Shown: piece after piece, positions 63,691 to 64,000 of the stretch
How the letters are laid out: each line of letters begins with the position of its first letter
Position numbering within the stretch: the first letter of the stretch is position 1
Source: Gordius sp. MW1
Lineage: Eukaryota > Nematomorpha > Gordioida > Gordea > Gordiidae
Length of the DNA: 64,000 nt
NCBI GenBank assembly: GCA_964036665.1
Contig: OZ038529.1
Coordinates: 1,674,001 to 1,738,000, forward strand
Direction: 5' to 3'
Notes under the pieces: model-generated
Database searches by the model: none
Seen by the model: the letters and a program-made list of their open reading frames with translations, nothing else
What the model was told of the DNA's origin: nothing
Program-made: the position numbers and the translations under genes

Positions 63691-64000
63691 AGAGCTGTTA
63701 AAGTTCATCTTAGATATGAACTAGTTCAAGTTCATAGTTCTATTTGCAAAAATAAATTAGTTCAAGTTCAAGTTCATATTTTTTCAAAAGTAACTAGTTT
63801 AAGTTCAAGTTCACCCAAAAAAAACGAACTAGTTCAGTTCTTAGTTCAAATTTTACAAAATGAACTAGTTCAAATTCAGTTCATAGTTCAGTTCATTTTT
63901 TTTTAATATTATAGAAATTTAATCCAGTTGAAAAACGTTTTATCTAATCCAAAATTAGTTTTTTAATCTAAGATATTTTCAAGAGATACTAATTCCTCCT
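63691..64000. mobile_element. hAT-like element end with GAACTAGTTCA repeats, cut by window edge
   Basis: Starts TAGAGCTGTTAAAGTTCATC, inserted in a satellite unit, followed by many GAACTAGTTCA and AAGTTCA words to 63890. The body runs off the window. Confidence 0.55.

Overview
This is a eukaryotic, AT-rich, transposon-rich window. It looks metazoan because the two proteasome proteins and the mobile-element families are animal-like, but I cannot name the species. Its strongest signature is very small spliceosomal introns, mostly 36-47 nt with GT...AG ends. These break the host genes into fragments too short to show as long open frames, so the real genes here had to be rebuilt exon by exon.

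Host genes. Two subunits of the 26S proteasome 19S regulatory particle lie convergently about 1.6 kb apart: PSMD8/Rpn12 on the + strand (9184-10253, eight exons, 266 aa) and PSMC6/Rpt4 on the - strand (16321-11836, ten exons, 394 aa). The last PSMC6 intron has been inflated to 2.5 kb by a transposon with long inverted repeats. A third gene, intact at 36773-37746 (five exons, 228 aa, signal peptide), belongs to a family I do not recognise. Two broken paralogues of it sit upstream at 20.6-21.8 kb and 27.1-28.2 kb.

Mobile elements and repeats, left to right: RTE-type LINE fragment (1-835, -); MULE/FLYWCH transposase gene (1420-3066, -), whose first exon has been amplified into a 2.8-kb satellite (2986-5775); an intact restriction-like-endonuclease LINE of 936 aa (5990-8800, -); PSMD8; PSMC6 with its Ginger-like intron insertion (12143-14339); a Helentron-like element swollen by about 1.1 kb of (TATG)n (17873-19441); a near-complete but frameshifted RTE LINE (22200-24991, -) and four of its 3'-end fragments; a Tigger-like MITE; several hAT elements, some with short subterminal repeats; a Harbinger-like foldback MITE (33795-34250); and a composite satellite with a tRNA-like box (38.4-40.9 kb and 59.7-63.7 kb).

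The most striking structure is at 42546-59267. Here an apurinic-endonuclease LINE of about 5.5 kb is repeated three times head to tail, plus a 167-bp partial fourth unit, with near-identical sequence. Units 1 and 2 share a nonsense mutation in the polymerase ORF, while unit 3 keeps a 903-codon frame. The array therefore grew at least partly by duplication in place. A small zinc-knuckle-like protein module upstream of the LINE polymerase is related to a module inside the Ginger-like element in the PSMC6 intron.

Long stretches between these features (10.3-11.8, 19.4-20.5, 31.7-33.6, 62.4-63.5 kb) are AT-rich and show nothing I can support.
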